A stretch of DNA of 64,000 nt from Suillus spraguei (lineage: Eukaryota; Basidiomycota; Agaricomycetes; Boletales; Suillaceae), in NCBI GenBank assembly GCA_016800925.1, contig JABCPU010000368.1, positions 1 to 64,000 on the forward strand, read 5' to 3'. Below, in pieces: positions 44,933 through 57,400 of this stretch. The notes beneath the pieces are model-generated. The model had not been told where the DNA came from. It did not search any database and saw only the letters and a list, made by a program, of their open reading frames with translations. The first letter of the stretch is position 1; each line of letters begins with the position of its first letter. A program made the translations under genes and the position numbers.

Positions 44933-45321
44933 CCTGCAAGCCACTGGTAAGTATATTGTCGTATTTGGGAGGGGCAATGATCGCATAGCTGACCTTTTGA
45001 TGTCGAGTTTCCTGTCTTTACAGGCAGCATCTTTGTGACCAGCAGATGGTGACATTGTGCTGGAGGATTTGTTAGAGTGTGGTGAGTGTTTGAAGCGAGC
45101 TTCATACCATTTTTTTTGGGAAGTTCAGGGTATCCATGACAGTGAAAAAAAATACTATGACAGTTTGCTCAAATCTTTTTATTGTTTCTCTTATTTAGCA
45201 CAGCTTTTAGCTCAATAAGCCTGGAATCAACTCACAATCAAGGTTTGATTGTGAGTTGTTTGTATGTTCTAATGTCTTATATATTTTGCTAACGGTAACC
45301 ACACCTTGTACTCTAGCGACC
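44933..45321. other. Intergenic region with a perfect hairpin
   Basis: No gene is seen except that the right end may be the DUF6532 promoter. A perfect 14-bp inverted repeat lies at 45228-45241 and 45245-45258 (CAACTCACAATCAA, loop GGT). Confidence 0.5.
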
Positions 45322-47265
45322 ATGGCACCTCATACTGCTGCCTCCAAGCAGCAAAAATCCAAGGCTGTCTCCAAGCAGCAACGATCCAAGCCCCCCTCGT
45401 CAACACTTGCAGCACCGCTGAATATGCGCACTGCAAGTGGTCAAGAGTGTCAACCAACTGAAAAAGAGACCTACTGTTGTAAGTACTAGTACAATATTGT
45501 ATTCTCACTCATGATCCTCTATATTTTTTGAATCTCAACATATTACCTGTCGCCAAGAAGTCAAGGAACAGAAGTTAGACAAGCAAAAGAAAAAGGCGCT
45601 GAAGGCCGCCTACCAAAACCATCCTGACGGCTTTGAGCAAGAGCCTTCAGAGCTGCATAGTGACATCGACAGGCAAGAAGATATGATGGTCTGGGCCTTT
45701 GTCTTCTTTCATAACTTAGATAAGCCACTGACCATACTTTATTCAGTTCTCTGATCATAGCATCGAGACAAAGCTGTCAAACACTAGTGCCCTGAAATTC
45801 AGTGCAGCCAAAATTCCCCCAAGGTGGCGCCAGCACACACATAGTGCCTACTAGCACTGACCAGAACATGAAAGGACAAAAGGGTATGTGTTTACTCTAT
45901 TTCAGCCTGACAAACCTAATATCTCTCTGTTTGATTTGATTGAACAGGACCATGTACTCTGGACAACACTCCCACCTTAGACGCTGGTAATGATGACCTG
46001 AGGTCCGAGTCAACTGACCAGGATGACGACAAGGACGACAATGACACTGGCGAACTGTTGCCAATAGCTTGGGGGACCAAGTGACAATTCGACATGCCAA
46101 TTGAAGATGTCCTGAGAGTCCCAAAGGTCAAGAAAACCATGGATGGTTCATGTCAGCATGTCAAGGCCAGCGATTTTGACTGCATCTCCAAAGAGATCCT
46201 AACAACTGCCTGCTCAATTTTTCATTGTCTGATCGTCACACAAGCCCCATTTCCAGATTCTGTCACTGTTGAGACTGATTTGGCCAAAGAGGCCTGGCTT
46301 GAGGCGTGTAAACTTAAAGATATTGATGTCAAACTAACCCCTTTAGCGGTCAAAATGGTAAGCAATCTGTTCATATCATGTTCTGGGTCTGATTGATAGA
46401 AAGCTCTTGAATCGCATGTCACATGTGCGAGGCAAACTCAAAACTAAGATGCGCTTGCTGACAAGTTCTTTTATGGTTTCTGAGCAAGTAATTCCATGAA
46501 GGTGATGCAGCAAAACCGAGATCGGGCAGAGTTGTTGAAAGCCGATTCAGCCTTTATTTTCAAGGTACACATATGATGATCTACATTATTGTGTGCTGAC
46601 ATCGGATAATAGGACTGGTCATCAAAGAAGGGGGTCTACAAAACAGAATTGCTCCAAGAGGGCATCAACCTCATGTGGTTCATGAATTGGAATGATGAGG
46701 GCGTCATCCACCATAAGTACTTCAATTTCTTTCCTGTTAGAGCTCTTGCACTCGTGCTTACAGCTGTGAGCTGATTTTGTATTCTTTTGAGGGTGCTAAC
46801 AATGTCTTATACATAGATCGAATGTTGTATCAACGAGTGGCTGCAAGGTATCAAGGAAGATATCAAGTTCACATCTGCTACATATGGAGCTGTCTACAAT
46901 AGTCATTTGGGCTCACTGTTGTGCTTTGATGAGCGCACTGCACCTTACAAACTGCTCGAGAGAATTTGTACCAATCTGCATGACATAGGCTGGTATGTTT
47001 TGACTTACTCTAGTGTTCTAACATTCATGCTTTGAAGTTTCCATGCAGGTGTTGAATCACTCTGTCTGTCATCGGCTACTACATCCCAGGTCCACAGTGA
47101 GAATAGAGCCTTTGAAGATGCCATTCAAGAGTACCAGCTGGAGGAGCAGGATTGTGCAGAGGCTCATAGTGGGAGTGGCAGGCTTCTAGATGCAGATGAA
47201 GAGGAGGAGGAGGATGTGGAGGATTATAGCAAGAGTGGCGGGCTTATAGGTGTGGATGAAGAGTA
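45322..47265 (+). pseudogene. DUF6532-containing protein
   Basis: Exon pieces on the plus strand: MAPHTAASKQQKSKAVSKQQ (basic N-terminus), EQKLDKQKKKALKAAYQNHP, an acidic segment, then the conserved core DFDCISKEILTTACSIFHCL, APFPDSVTVETDLAKEAW, LKDIDVKLTPLAVKM, an exon with KDWSSKKGVYKTELLQEGIN, VRALALVLTAIECCINEW, and DIKFTSATYGAVYNSHLGS. This is the basidiomycete DUF6532 family, function unknown, common near transposons. An in-frame TGA at 46082-46084 and frame breaks near 45830 and 46480 suggest decay; the acidic end stops at 47265. Confidence 0.72.
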
Positions 47266-47576
47266 AGATTGAGACAGTTATACTATACTATACTATCATG
47301 TGTCAGGCAGGTACTCAAATTCAGTGGCTATTGGGTTCTTTTGCGTGCGATTTAGCTGCTGGTTGCTGCGCACTCTGACAAACTACTGATTCTTCTGCAT
47401 GCTACATAGCTGCGGGTAGTTGCCTATAGTAGCACTCCTGTGAACTACAGTAGTACTTTGTAGCTGCTACATGATACTATGTAGTACAGTGCTGACTACA
47501 TAGAAGGGACTTGACTATGGAACTACATGCAATACTCTGACTATATAGTTCTATATAGTCAACATGTTTTTTCCTG

Positions 47577-50500
47577 ATGTGGACTCCCAACTTTCGACAT
47601 GCTAACTTGATGGTGAAGACCAGCAAGAGATTGAACCGAGGATGGTGGTGGGATCACTTTGTGGTGCACCCAGGTTATGCTGTCAAAGACCCAGCTTCAA
47701 TGATCAGCGGAAAGGCAAAGGTAGTGTGTGCAATGCTCTATGAGCAACGCATTGCACATGAGCAGGCAATAGATGAGCAGCAGGTTCATGCAGGCCAGCG
47801 AGATACACCGAGGGATGAAGTGGCAATAGCAGGCACTTGTATGCAAGCCTGTTTTGTAGCTTTCTCTTACTAACTTGAAGTACTAGTTTGGGCCAGTGGC
47901 CAGAATGATCCCCAACGCACCTGGCTAGTCAGTTGGCCGACAACACTATTATGTCACTTGCATGATTGTACATTGCACTCTGAGAATGTCCATTCGCAAG
48001 CACGGATGGAATACCACCAATCATATTCACCGTGAAAAGGTGCTTAGGCCATTGGCCAAACACAACTCCAGCATATCTCGGTGCTATACCTCCAATCATT
48101 CTCGCTGCGAGTCCACCATGCACACCAGATCTTAGTATGTCATTGACTATGCAGTCTGCATGTCTGAGTCCACCCACACTGCTAATTCCTGAGACTGACA
48201 CGGCCTCGAGTTCTTCCAGTATCCTTTACCGTGACTCGCCATCTGTCAGTCCGAGTCCTGCCCTCTTGGAAGTCTCATTACCATCCCATCCAAAGCGCCA
48301 ACGTCTGATCCAATCTGGTCAATATTATTCCATTCCTGGCTTACTTCCGACTCTCTCCCCTGTGTTACTGGGCAACCAACTTAATGGCTTTGGTGACCAA
48401 GCTTGGACAGCTTTGGATCAAGCCGATTGGGAAATTGGACTTGCAGGACTCACTGCAAGTGCTGGTTTGCCACTGCGATGGGTTGAGAATCATGAGTGGA
48501 AAGTTTTATGTGACTGTTTTCTCCTGAGAGCGAAAATTCCCTCTGCAAAAGTCTTGACACAATGTGTCCTGCCCCATGCCCTTAGTATACTCAAATGTGC
48601 TGCTAAAGAGGAATGTCAAGGCGCTGACGCAACATTGCAATGTGATGGTTGGACTGGTGAAAACCACCATCATCTCCTGGAGTTTATGATGACTGCTCAT
48701 CGAAAGGTAAATCTGACTGCAGAGACCGTCAATCATTTTACTAATTGTCTATTTAGTCACACACAATTAAAGTTCATGATGCTTCGATGGACCCTCACAC
48801 TGCTGAAGAGCTTCTCAAGCAGATGTTAGATGCAATCAGCAGAATCAAGACCGAGTGGGGGGCAAGTGTTATCGCTTGCACCACAGACACATCTGGTGAA
48901 TCATGAAAGGCTCGGTGTCTGCTTCAAGAGCAGCTACCCCACATTGTTGTTCCTAATTGCTTGGCTCATCAGGTATGGTGATTTTCATGATTCGTCACAA
49001 CTTGCTAATTACAAACAACATAATAATAGTGGAATCTTATTGTCGGAGACCTTTTCAAGGTCAAAAATGACTATGGGGTCTATGGAGACATGGCGCAAGA
49101 GCTCATTACATGGCTACACAGCAAAACATGTGTGCTTGCCATTCTCCGTGAAATACAGATGGTGACAATCGGAAAAACACTTGCAGTTCTCAGAGCAGTG
49201 CTGACACATTGGATGTCACATTATCTTGCCTATCGCTGTCTCCTTGAGCTTTGCCCTGCACTTGAATTGCTTGTAACAAAGCACAAAGCTCATTTGATAT
49301 CAGGTGGAGATGCATGGTCACACAGAAAAACTCAAATAGCCATTGTGGCAATCAAAAATGTGACTTTTTGGCATGCATTGGCATGGTGCAAAAAATAAAT
49401 GTAAAAATCAGAACTAATGCTCGCTGTAGATGGAAAACATTGCTGGAGCCAATTTCCCTCATGACAAACATTCATCAAGCAGCCCAGGCAAGACCTGAAA
49501 ATATTGCAATTTCATTTGGTTTCCTGCACTTTCGCTACTCCAAGATCAACAATGACACTGATCTTGCAGCTTGTACAGCTGTTCTTGCAAGCATTGAGCA
49601 CTGCTGGGAATAGTGCGACCAAGAAGTCTTTATTGCCGCCATCATCGTGAATCCTTTCTACAAGGTTTCTCCATTCCAGAATGTACCTCTCACAATATGT
49701 GCAGGGCTTGCAACACTTTTTGCACATCTTTGGCACCGTTTTTACAACACTAATGATGTACCACTCAATCTTTACACGGACTTGGATGACTATTTGAATA
49801 GTTCCCATGACTTCACATACATGGACAACTACAAGCTTTCACTGTTATATCGCACAGAGAAGGAGGTATGCTTCATCAAACTGATTCTTTCAAGTTCACG
49901 AGACATTGCTAACATAGTCCTCAGGGTGTTTCAGTTGATTCCATTGATATCTGGACAGGACTATCACATCCTGGTTCAGCACGTCAACCACTTCATACTA
50001 TTGCCCAGTGTCTTCTCTTGATCTGCCCAAATTCTGCTTCTTGTGAATGCCTTTTTAGCATGTTTGGTGCAATTCTCACAAAATAACGAAATTGGCTCTC
50101 AACTGAGACACTCACCCTTCTGGCAGAACTCAAGATGTATGTTCATGAAGAGCATGTACACAATGATGTGGTCAAGAAGTGGCTTCAACACCGGTACTGT
50201 GACACCAAGGACACTGACAAAGCAGAGCCTACTCAAATAGTTCATGCAGTTGATGGTGATCTATCAGGAGAAAACAGTGAACGGGAGCCACACAGCCTTG
50301 CTTTCAAGAGGCAAGGGATAAATGATGTTGCAGCAGACCTTATCTGAGCTGTTCAGGAGGAGGAGGAGATTTCTGCCACAGAAATAATGCACTTAGTCCC
50401 CATCGGCGCTGCTGGTGGTTCATTCTCTTGCATCACTATCAAAGACTTACTTGACTATTCTCATGCAGAGGAATGGCTGGGATCTTTTTATAAAGTTGCC

Positions 50501-50608
50501 ATTCGAGGTTCGGATGCTGAGCTTGAGTTGTATGAACTTCTTGACTTAGATGCAGAGGGAATTGACGATCCAGACTTTCCTCAGGCTGATGATGTTTTTG
50601 ACGAGTAG
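47577..50608 (+). pseudogene. hAT-family transposase
   Basis: Pieces in order: GWWWDHFVVHPGYAVKDP (47640), a Ser/Thr-rich linker, LRWVENHEWKVLCDCFL (48470) and ATLQCDGWTGENHHHLLEFM (48630), TEWGASVIACTTDTSGES (48850), LFKVKNDYGVYGDMAQELI (49050), LRAVLTHWMSHYLAYRCL, VNPFYKVSPF (49645), then the C-terminal dimerisation region with NSASCECLFSMFGAILTK (50030) and LAELKMYVHEE. The order is that of hAT transposases with a DUF659-like segment. In-frame stops at 48904-48906 (TGA where Trp is expected), 50084-50086 (TAA) and 50345-50347 (TGA) make it inactive. It follows the DUF6532 pseudogene by 312 bp. Confidence 0.78.
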
Positions 50609-51373
50609 ATTCAGATGATATGTAGAAGGGAATATGTTGAAAGAACCTGCTCCTTAGTAGTAGTAGTCTAGTACTATCGATTCTGTGATCATTGGCGCAC
50701 TGCGTATGGCACTTCGAACATTCACTTGTGCTTTGTCATCCAGTCAGATATGATTATATAATATCCAGGCAGGACATCTGGCACTGCACGCATTCAGTTC
50801 ACTTGCACCCATGGGAAAGTTCACCACTCGAACGTACCTTAACCTTGATAAACATACACTGACCGGCAGAACACTGGATACTAGTATTCGGTTTTTGCGA
50901 GATTTGCTGTCTCAGTTCCCGGTGGGAGTCAGCTGTATATAGAGAAAAGGGGAGTGCTACTGGACTGGACTTCGGAATTGAGAAAAGTATTGTAACATTT
51001 ACTAATAGTAGGCATCAAAATACTGGGAGACAAGTTGATGAAGGTTTCAGCGCTTCACATGACAAGGTTTAGCTTATCTCACCAGTAGCTTTATTACTTA
51101 TTTACCTCTATTTATTCTAGGTATACTCAAGGTATACTCATTTCGGTCACGAGGTTGGGCGTTAGGCATTGGGCTTGGGCGTCAACTTTGAGCTCTCCTA
51201 TTAAATAAATATTAAATGTCTAAGGGTCTGTTCAGCCACGAAATTTGAGCACAACTAACAATCCAAATTTCAAAATTTGTTTGCTTTGTCATCATCGGCC
51301 GAATGGAGTCTCAAAAACCCAATGTCACACTGATCATGATCAGATGTAATGTTAGACATACCCTGCATGCACT
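50609..51373. other. Intergenic region between hAT and Harbinger remnants
   Basis: Includes a direct repeat GGTATACTCA near 51119 and 51130 and otherwise no supported feature. It may contain element ends that I could not define. Confidence 0.45.
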
Positions 51374-52782
51374 ATGCATGATGACAATGACATCCTGCCA
51401 ATCGGACCAGTTGAAGCCACTACTGCTGTCGAGGATGACATTGATGTGGATGGGAGTACTGCTATCAACACTTATGAGCTGGAAGATTGGACAAGAAAGA
51501 TGTTTACTAGTGGGAATCATATAATAAATGTCGTGGCTAATGCTGCTACCGAGACGTTCCAGAACTATTCCAATGCACACTTCGACAAACAACCATACCA
51601 TACCTCTGCTCTTTCGGGAATTGGATGGGTCAACAAGTTAATCGCTGGACATCCCAATTGTATTCGAAATGAGCTTGGAGTCCACCTCCATGTATTCGAC
51701 ATCTTGTTAAACCTACTCTGTGATTCTGGATGTCACGACTCGAAGAATGTTCTGCTCAAGGAGCAGCTTGCCATCTTCCTTTATGCAAGTGTTACAGGTC
51801 TTTCTGTATGTCATGTTGGCGAGCGCTTTCAGCGCTCCAATGACACAATATTGAAGTATGACACTCCCTATTTTTTATTGATAACCTGGCTGGTTTTTAA
51901 AGGTATTTCAAACGTATCCTGAACGCATTCTCCTCCTCCCCCATTTATTCATTATACATCCAGTTGCCGGACGCTGACAGTCAAACACCATTGGAAATCC
52001 TGCAGCAACCAAAATATTACCCGTATTTCGCTGATGCAATCAGTGCCATAGATGGCACTCACATCACATGCCATCCTAGTTCCAAGGATCGCGATGCTGC
52101 TTGCAATCGTAAGGGCGGGTTGACTCAGAACTGCCTAGCCGCATGCAGTTTTAACATGTCGTTCTTGTATATGCTGAGCGTCTGGGAGGGATCCGCAGCT
52201 GATGCATGTGTTTATCACAATGCTTGCATTACTGACTTCAATATTCCTGCAGCTAAGTATTATCTTGCAGATGCAGGATTTGGTGCTTGCAATGAGCTGC
52301 TTGTCCCCTATTGGGGAGTGCGTTATCACCTTGCTGAGTGGGGCAGGGGCCGTCTTGGGTATGTAGCCCCCCTTTGCAATATAGTTCATTTTTACTTATT
52401 TTTTAGTCCATGCGATCACAAGGAATTGTTCAATCTGCGGCATGCCATGCTCAGAAACATCATCAAGCGCATATTTGGTGTCCTGAAGAACCGCTTCCGA
52501 ATCCTTTTACTTCCCCCCCACTATAACATGGAGGTGCAAGCCCGCATCCCTCCAGCACTGTGCCTGGTGCACAACGTCATCCGCATTCATGACCCTGATG
52601 ACATGCTTGACTATCGTCAAGTCAATCTCGAGTTGGATCAGCAACCGGCTGATACTGGAGCGCTTGCCGAAGGTGCTCTAAATCTAATGTTGATTGCGGA
52701 AATCCGAATGTGCTTACAAATATTTGGGCCACTGCTGTGGCTTCCAAACAGTAAGTGCGCATTAAACTACACTTACTACTAG
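51374..52782 (+). CDS. PIF/Harbinger-type transposase (DDE_Tnp_4)
   Basis: Three exons (51374-51855, 51903-52358, 52407-52782) give 437 codons without stops. The N-terminal part has a helix-turn-helix-like region (KEQLAIFLYASVTGLSVCHV); the catalytic part has AIDGTHI (first Asp), WEGSAADACVYHNA, YLADAGFG (second Asp), and NLRHAMLRNIIKRIFGVLKN. In this family the third catalytic residue is a Glu in an I-E-R-x-F-G motif; here it is Lys (I-K-R-I-F-G), so catalysis is probably lost. The C-terminus may use another acceptor near 52790. No partner Myb-like ORF was seen nearby. Confidence 0.8.
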
Positions 52783-52839
52783 TATGGACAGCCAGACCAC
52801 CATGCTCTACTTCCAAGGCTTCCACTTCTCAGAACCTTC

Positions 52840-53300
52840 CTGCACTCTTTTGGACTTGTCTGAACTCACCTGCATTCATTTATGCTTCCTTGTGCTCGTT
52901 TGGATTTGCCTGCATTTGTCTGTGCTTGCCTGCACTCGTTTGGACTTGCCTGGACTTGCCTGCATTCGTCTGTGCTTGCCTGCACTCGTTTGGACTTGCA
53001 TGTTGCCTGCATTCATCTGCGCTTGCCTGCACTCTTTTGCAATTGCCTGCACTCGTTTGTACTTGCCTGGACTTGCCTGCATTCGTTTGTACTTCCCTGC
53101 ACTCGTTTGGACCTGCCTGGACTTGCATGCATTTGTCTGTGCTTGCCTATGCTCATTTGGACTCATATGGACTCGTCTGTATTCGTCTGGACTTGTCTGT
53201 GCTTGCCTACCCTCATTTGGACTCACATAGACTCGTCTGTATTGGTCTGCTTGCCGGCACTCGTTTGAACTTGTTTGGCCCCTCGTTTGAACTTGCCTCA
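52840..53300. repeat. Minisatellite of CTTGCCTGCACTCGTTTGGA-type units
   Basis: About 15-30-bp units built from CTTGCCTG, CACTCGTTTG, GACTTG and CATTCGTCTG. Long frames on both strands (up to 235 codons) come from the repeat. Confidence 0.88.
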
Positions 53301-54003
53301 GCTTATCTGTGTCTGCTCTCGCCTGTACCTCCGCTCCTCTCATTCTGGCGCCTTCAAGTATCGTTCGCATATGTTCAAACCACGTCATCATTTGCTGACA
53401 TGCGCTGGGCATATGTGTTAAACACTGGCAAGGGCTCCCTCTGTCGTCCCGTACTCGTCTGAGCCATGTCAGCAGTTGCTGACGTACACTGGGCGCTTGC
53501 ACATGGCATTCATGGTGTTGGGAATGGCGTGGTGGAGCTCTCATGGTCTTGAGAGACCTCTGCAACAAAATAGGAATAGGCAGCCCATCGTCTGCAAGCT
53601 TAGTCGAACCGGACCTCTCAAACGCGTTCAGAGACGTTCAGTCCAGGGTTCGACCAGATGGCTGAACCGAACCATAGGTTCGGTTTGGCGTTCGAAAAAT
53701 TTGCCACAAGAACCGGACCGAACCGGACTCCGGCAGCACTAGTTATGTCTGTGTGATATTTGACGAAAACCCTTAGAATTACTACATCCAGTCCCCGTTA
53801 AAACACAGACCACCCCAAAGGTCTCACAGACCCCCCCGAGAACTAACCGTGTAGGTATATTCAGCAGGAGCAGAATTATATCATCCTATATTTCTCACGG
53901 CTACCAAATCACGGACTCATCAATTCACTGATTACGCAGGTAGTACTTGGTATATATACAGGTTCAACTTGAAGTTAACAGCATTCCAGTAAACAAGCAT
54001 TAC
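53301..54003. other. Region upstream of the lectin-TPR gene
   Basis: Includes a GAACCGAACC/GGTTCGGTTT palindromic stretch (53670-53695), and at about 53865-53935 the dispersed AGCAGAATTATATCATCC repeat also found near 21460. A TATA-like TATATATACA near 53950-53960 lies about 45 bp before the ATG. Confidence 0.5.
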
Positions 54004-56983
54004 AATGACTCGCATCAAGAACCAACACACATACAGCCTGAAAAATTGTCGGGGAGGTACTGTTGTCGACCTCTCGGGCCATGATAACCACACCGGTAAG
54101 CATCATCCCTGTTTTAGGAGTATCCCAAGCCAGCGCTGATATTTCCTTGACTTAGTCTTTGGGTTTTGCCCCCACGATGGCTCCAACCAGGCGGTAATGG
54201 TTTACTTGTCATCCCAATGTGGACAGGTTGTACTAATCAGTTTCCCGCTTCTTAGTGGATCTTTCAGCAGGACGGCGACAAGGACGGGTGGTTCATAAAG
54301 TCTTCTTGCTCTGGGAAATATCTTGGGATCGAAGGCAACCCCCAAAATGGGACCGCAGTCGTCGCTGTATCAGACCCTTTCAAGTGGGATCTCAAAGACT
54401 CTGATATCAAAAGCGCTCAAGGTATTAGGTGTGCATGTCTTTTATACCACGCAAGTGTCTAGTCGTAAATTTATTCTTGTCTTTGGCAGGATATTAGTTC
54501 ATGGCACGAAGTTTAGCTTAGACCTGTCCGACTATGGAAATTCGGCAAACGGCACGAAAATTCAGCTTTGGGGAAGTTGGCCTGGCGCCAATCAGATTTG
54601 GGCATTTACCGAGCGGATTTCTATTGAGGATCACCACGCTTACAGCCTCAGAAATTGTCAGGAAGGCACTGCTATCGACCTCTCAGGTAGTGATAACCAT
54701 TCCAGTAAGCATCATCCCTGCTTCAGAAACAGCGCCAATATTTCCTTAACCTAGTCAACGGTTGTCGCCCCCACGATGGTTACAGCCAGGCGGTAATACA
54801 CTTACTTACCATCCTACTGCGGACAGGTTGTACTAATGAGCTTCCCGGTTCTTAGTGGATCTTCCAGGAGGATGACGACCAAGATGGGTGGTTCATAAAG
54901 TCTCCTCGTACTGGAAAATACCTTGGCATTGAGAGCAACGCCGGTAATGGCACCAGGGTCGTCGCTGTTTCATCCCCTTTCAAGTGGGATATTAGAGAGT
55001 CTGACGTCGACAGCACTAAAGGCGTCAGGTGTGCACGCCGCGAATGTCTGGTCGTGAACTGATTCTTATCGTTTTTTTTTTGGCAGGATATTGGCCTATG
55101 GCACGAATTTCAGCTTAGACCTCGACTATGGAAATTCTGCGGACTGCAGGAAAGTTCACCTTTGGGAAAGTTTTTCTGGCACCAATCAGATTTGGGCGCT
55201 TATGGAGCGGATTTCCGTTGAGGATCAGCACACTTACAGCCTGAAAAATTGTCAGGGAGGCACGGCTGTGAACCTTTCGGGTGATGACAACCGCACTAGT
55301 AAGCATTATTCCTGCTTCACAGTATCCCAAGTCAGCGTCAATATTACTTAGTCATCGGTTTTTGTCCACACGATGGCTCCAACCAGGCGGTAATGCACTT
55401 ACTTGCCATCCCACTGCGGACACGTCGTACTGATTAGCTTCTCGGATCTAAGTGGATCTTCCAGCAGGATGGCGAGAACGGCTGGTTCATCAAATCTTCA
55501 CACTCTGGAGAATACCTTGGAATTAAAGGCAACGCTGGCAACGGTGCCATGGTCGTTGCTGTTCCGTCCCCTTTCAGGTGGGATGTCAAAGACTCTGAAG
55601 TCCAAAGCGCTAAGGGCATTAGGTATGCATTTTTTTCATACCGTGCATCTCTGGTCGTGAATTGATTCTTATCGTTTTGTTCGATAGGATATTGGCCTAC
55701 GGCACAAATTTCAGCTTAGACCTCGACTGGGGAAATTCGGCAAATCACACAAAAATTCACCTTTGGGGCAGTGTGTATAAGGCCAATCAGATTTGGGCAC
55801 TTACCGAGCGGGTTTTCGAGGATCAGCACACTTACAGCCCCAGAAATCATCAGGGAGGTACTGAACACCAAGACGTTGATTCAAAGGCATGTTTCTATCC
55901 TGGGTTCGTAGATGCAATACGAACATACTTCATGCAGATCCTCTCGATCACCACGACCATGCGTGAAGCATTTATCATGGGGGACTTGTCAACGGCTGAA
56001 AAGCTACTCACGCAAGAGACAGAAGCTGACGCCAGGAACCACATTTCCTATGCCAACCGCTCGCTTGTTATGGCCCGCAAAGTGGACTGGGACCGCGCCC
56101 TTCAAAATGCGGTCAAGGTGTCAATGACCCATCATGTCTCCCTAAAATATGCTAACTATTATCTCGACATAGTCACTCAGTATACAGCCTTCGTTGATAG
56201 GATATATCGCCAAGGGTAACGCCCTCTGTGGAAAACAGCATGTCCGCGATGCCAGGACAGCCTTTGACCTCACATTCACGTTCGTAAACGGAGACCAAAG
56301 AACTACTCTTCTCCTTTTCTTGATCAAGGCACGTTCTATTTGCTATTTGTTTTGCATCCACACTTCACTAAGGGTTTTAGGCTATCGCATTATTCAATGC
56401 GAATGAACACGAAGAGGCCATGATGCGTGTCAAAGAGCTAGTTGCTGGTTCTAGCGTAGATCCTGTTGCTTGTCTTGTCGTGGAGGTGAGCGTCATCCAC
56501 TCAATCATGCATTGGCTCGTGCGTTGATCTGTTTGTCTGCACTTCACATTTCAGGCGTATCTGCAGATCCAACTGGGAATCATTGCCTTAGATGGCAAGT
56601 TTTACAATGAAGCTGTTGAAGCTTTCACTGCCGCTGTGAAGGCTGGCAATTCATTTGCCGATTTGCCAATCCATACTATGTACGAAGAATTCGCCGTGGT
56701 ACGTTGTTTGATGCAACCGAGAATATTTTCCCTGCTCAACTCCATGTTTCTACAGTTCTTCGGGTGGGACCTCGAGTCCTTGTGGCAATCCGCCAACAGG
56801 CAATTGTGCATTGCACTCTTCCGGGCAGGTAAATACGGAAAAGGCCTCGAATTATACCTATCCATGATGGAGGCAAGCGATGAAGCTACGAAGGCTAGCA
56901 CGCGTGCTTGGTTCGCTGGTGAGTCTTGAGTAATGTCACCCATGCTACGGTCCTCACCCATCTTTCACTTAGATTTCAAGTAA
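54004..56983 (+). CDS. Chimeric ricin-B-like lectin / TPR-like protein
   Basis: A 15-exon model reads as 718 codons plus stop. Introns: 54096-54155, 54194-54255, 54428-54489, 54705-54754, 54793-54855, 55029-55086, 55299-55351, 55390-55452, 55623-55687, 56118-56172, 56329-56380 (GC donor), 56486-56554, 56699-56755, 56919-56972. Residues about 1-480 are three repeats of a 150-160-residue beta-trefoil lectin domain, each with YSL(K/R)NC, DLSG, NQAW or SQAW, GWFIKS, KYLGIE or similar, and NQIWA (QxW-type motifs). A fourth repeat is truncated after YSPRNHQGG. The rest is TPR-like: MREAFIMGDLSTAEKLL, YANRSLVMARKVDWDRALQN, GYIAKGNALCGK, and YLQIQLGIIALDGKFYNEAV. Intron positions match between lectin repeats. 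No signal peptide. Likely sugar-binding, partner-binding cytosolic protein; role inferred. Confidence 0.78.
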
Positions 56984-57400
56984 ATTGAAGGGCAATGTAT
57001 TCTGCCGACGAGGACCTTTGCCCTCCCCGTGAGCGATATACATTTTAACACGTGGACATCTTTAGTATCCAAACATCATCTGTGTCCATATCAGTAGATC
57101 AAGAATTCTTCAATTTTTGCCAAGCAGGAATGTTCGTTTGACGCGTGCCATCCATAGTTGATTCATGAAAGTCCAATGTCTGAAGACCTTCAATTGAGGG
57201 TCACTGCATCCCTGTTAATCCCTTCGGCGTACTGTCCGCACATTCGATGAAATGCGATGGTGCTGCGAGCGAGATGACTGCAAAACAACAATGCAATGCG
57301 TAAATAAAAATATTGTACACGATTATAGGATAAATAATATGTCTAAACAATATTCAACGCTATTACAACCGTTTTGGCTATGTACAAAGTCCACTGGGGA
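56984..57400. other. Intergenic region
   Basis: Convergent 3' flanks of the lectin-TPR and DUF6533 genes. No supported feature. Confidence 0.5.

Noticed and set aside
52755..53568. 235- and 230-codon frames on opposite strands, Cys/Leu-rich and Gln/Ala-rich
   Set aside because: They are translations of a 15-30-bp minisatellite.
54004..55860. Ricin-type toxin gene
   Set aside because: Only the sugar-binding beta-trefoil (B-type) domain is present; no ribosome-inactivating A domain is seen. It is annotated as a lectin.
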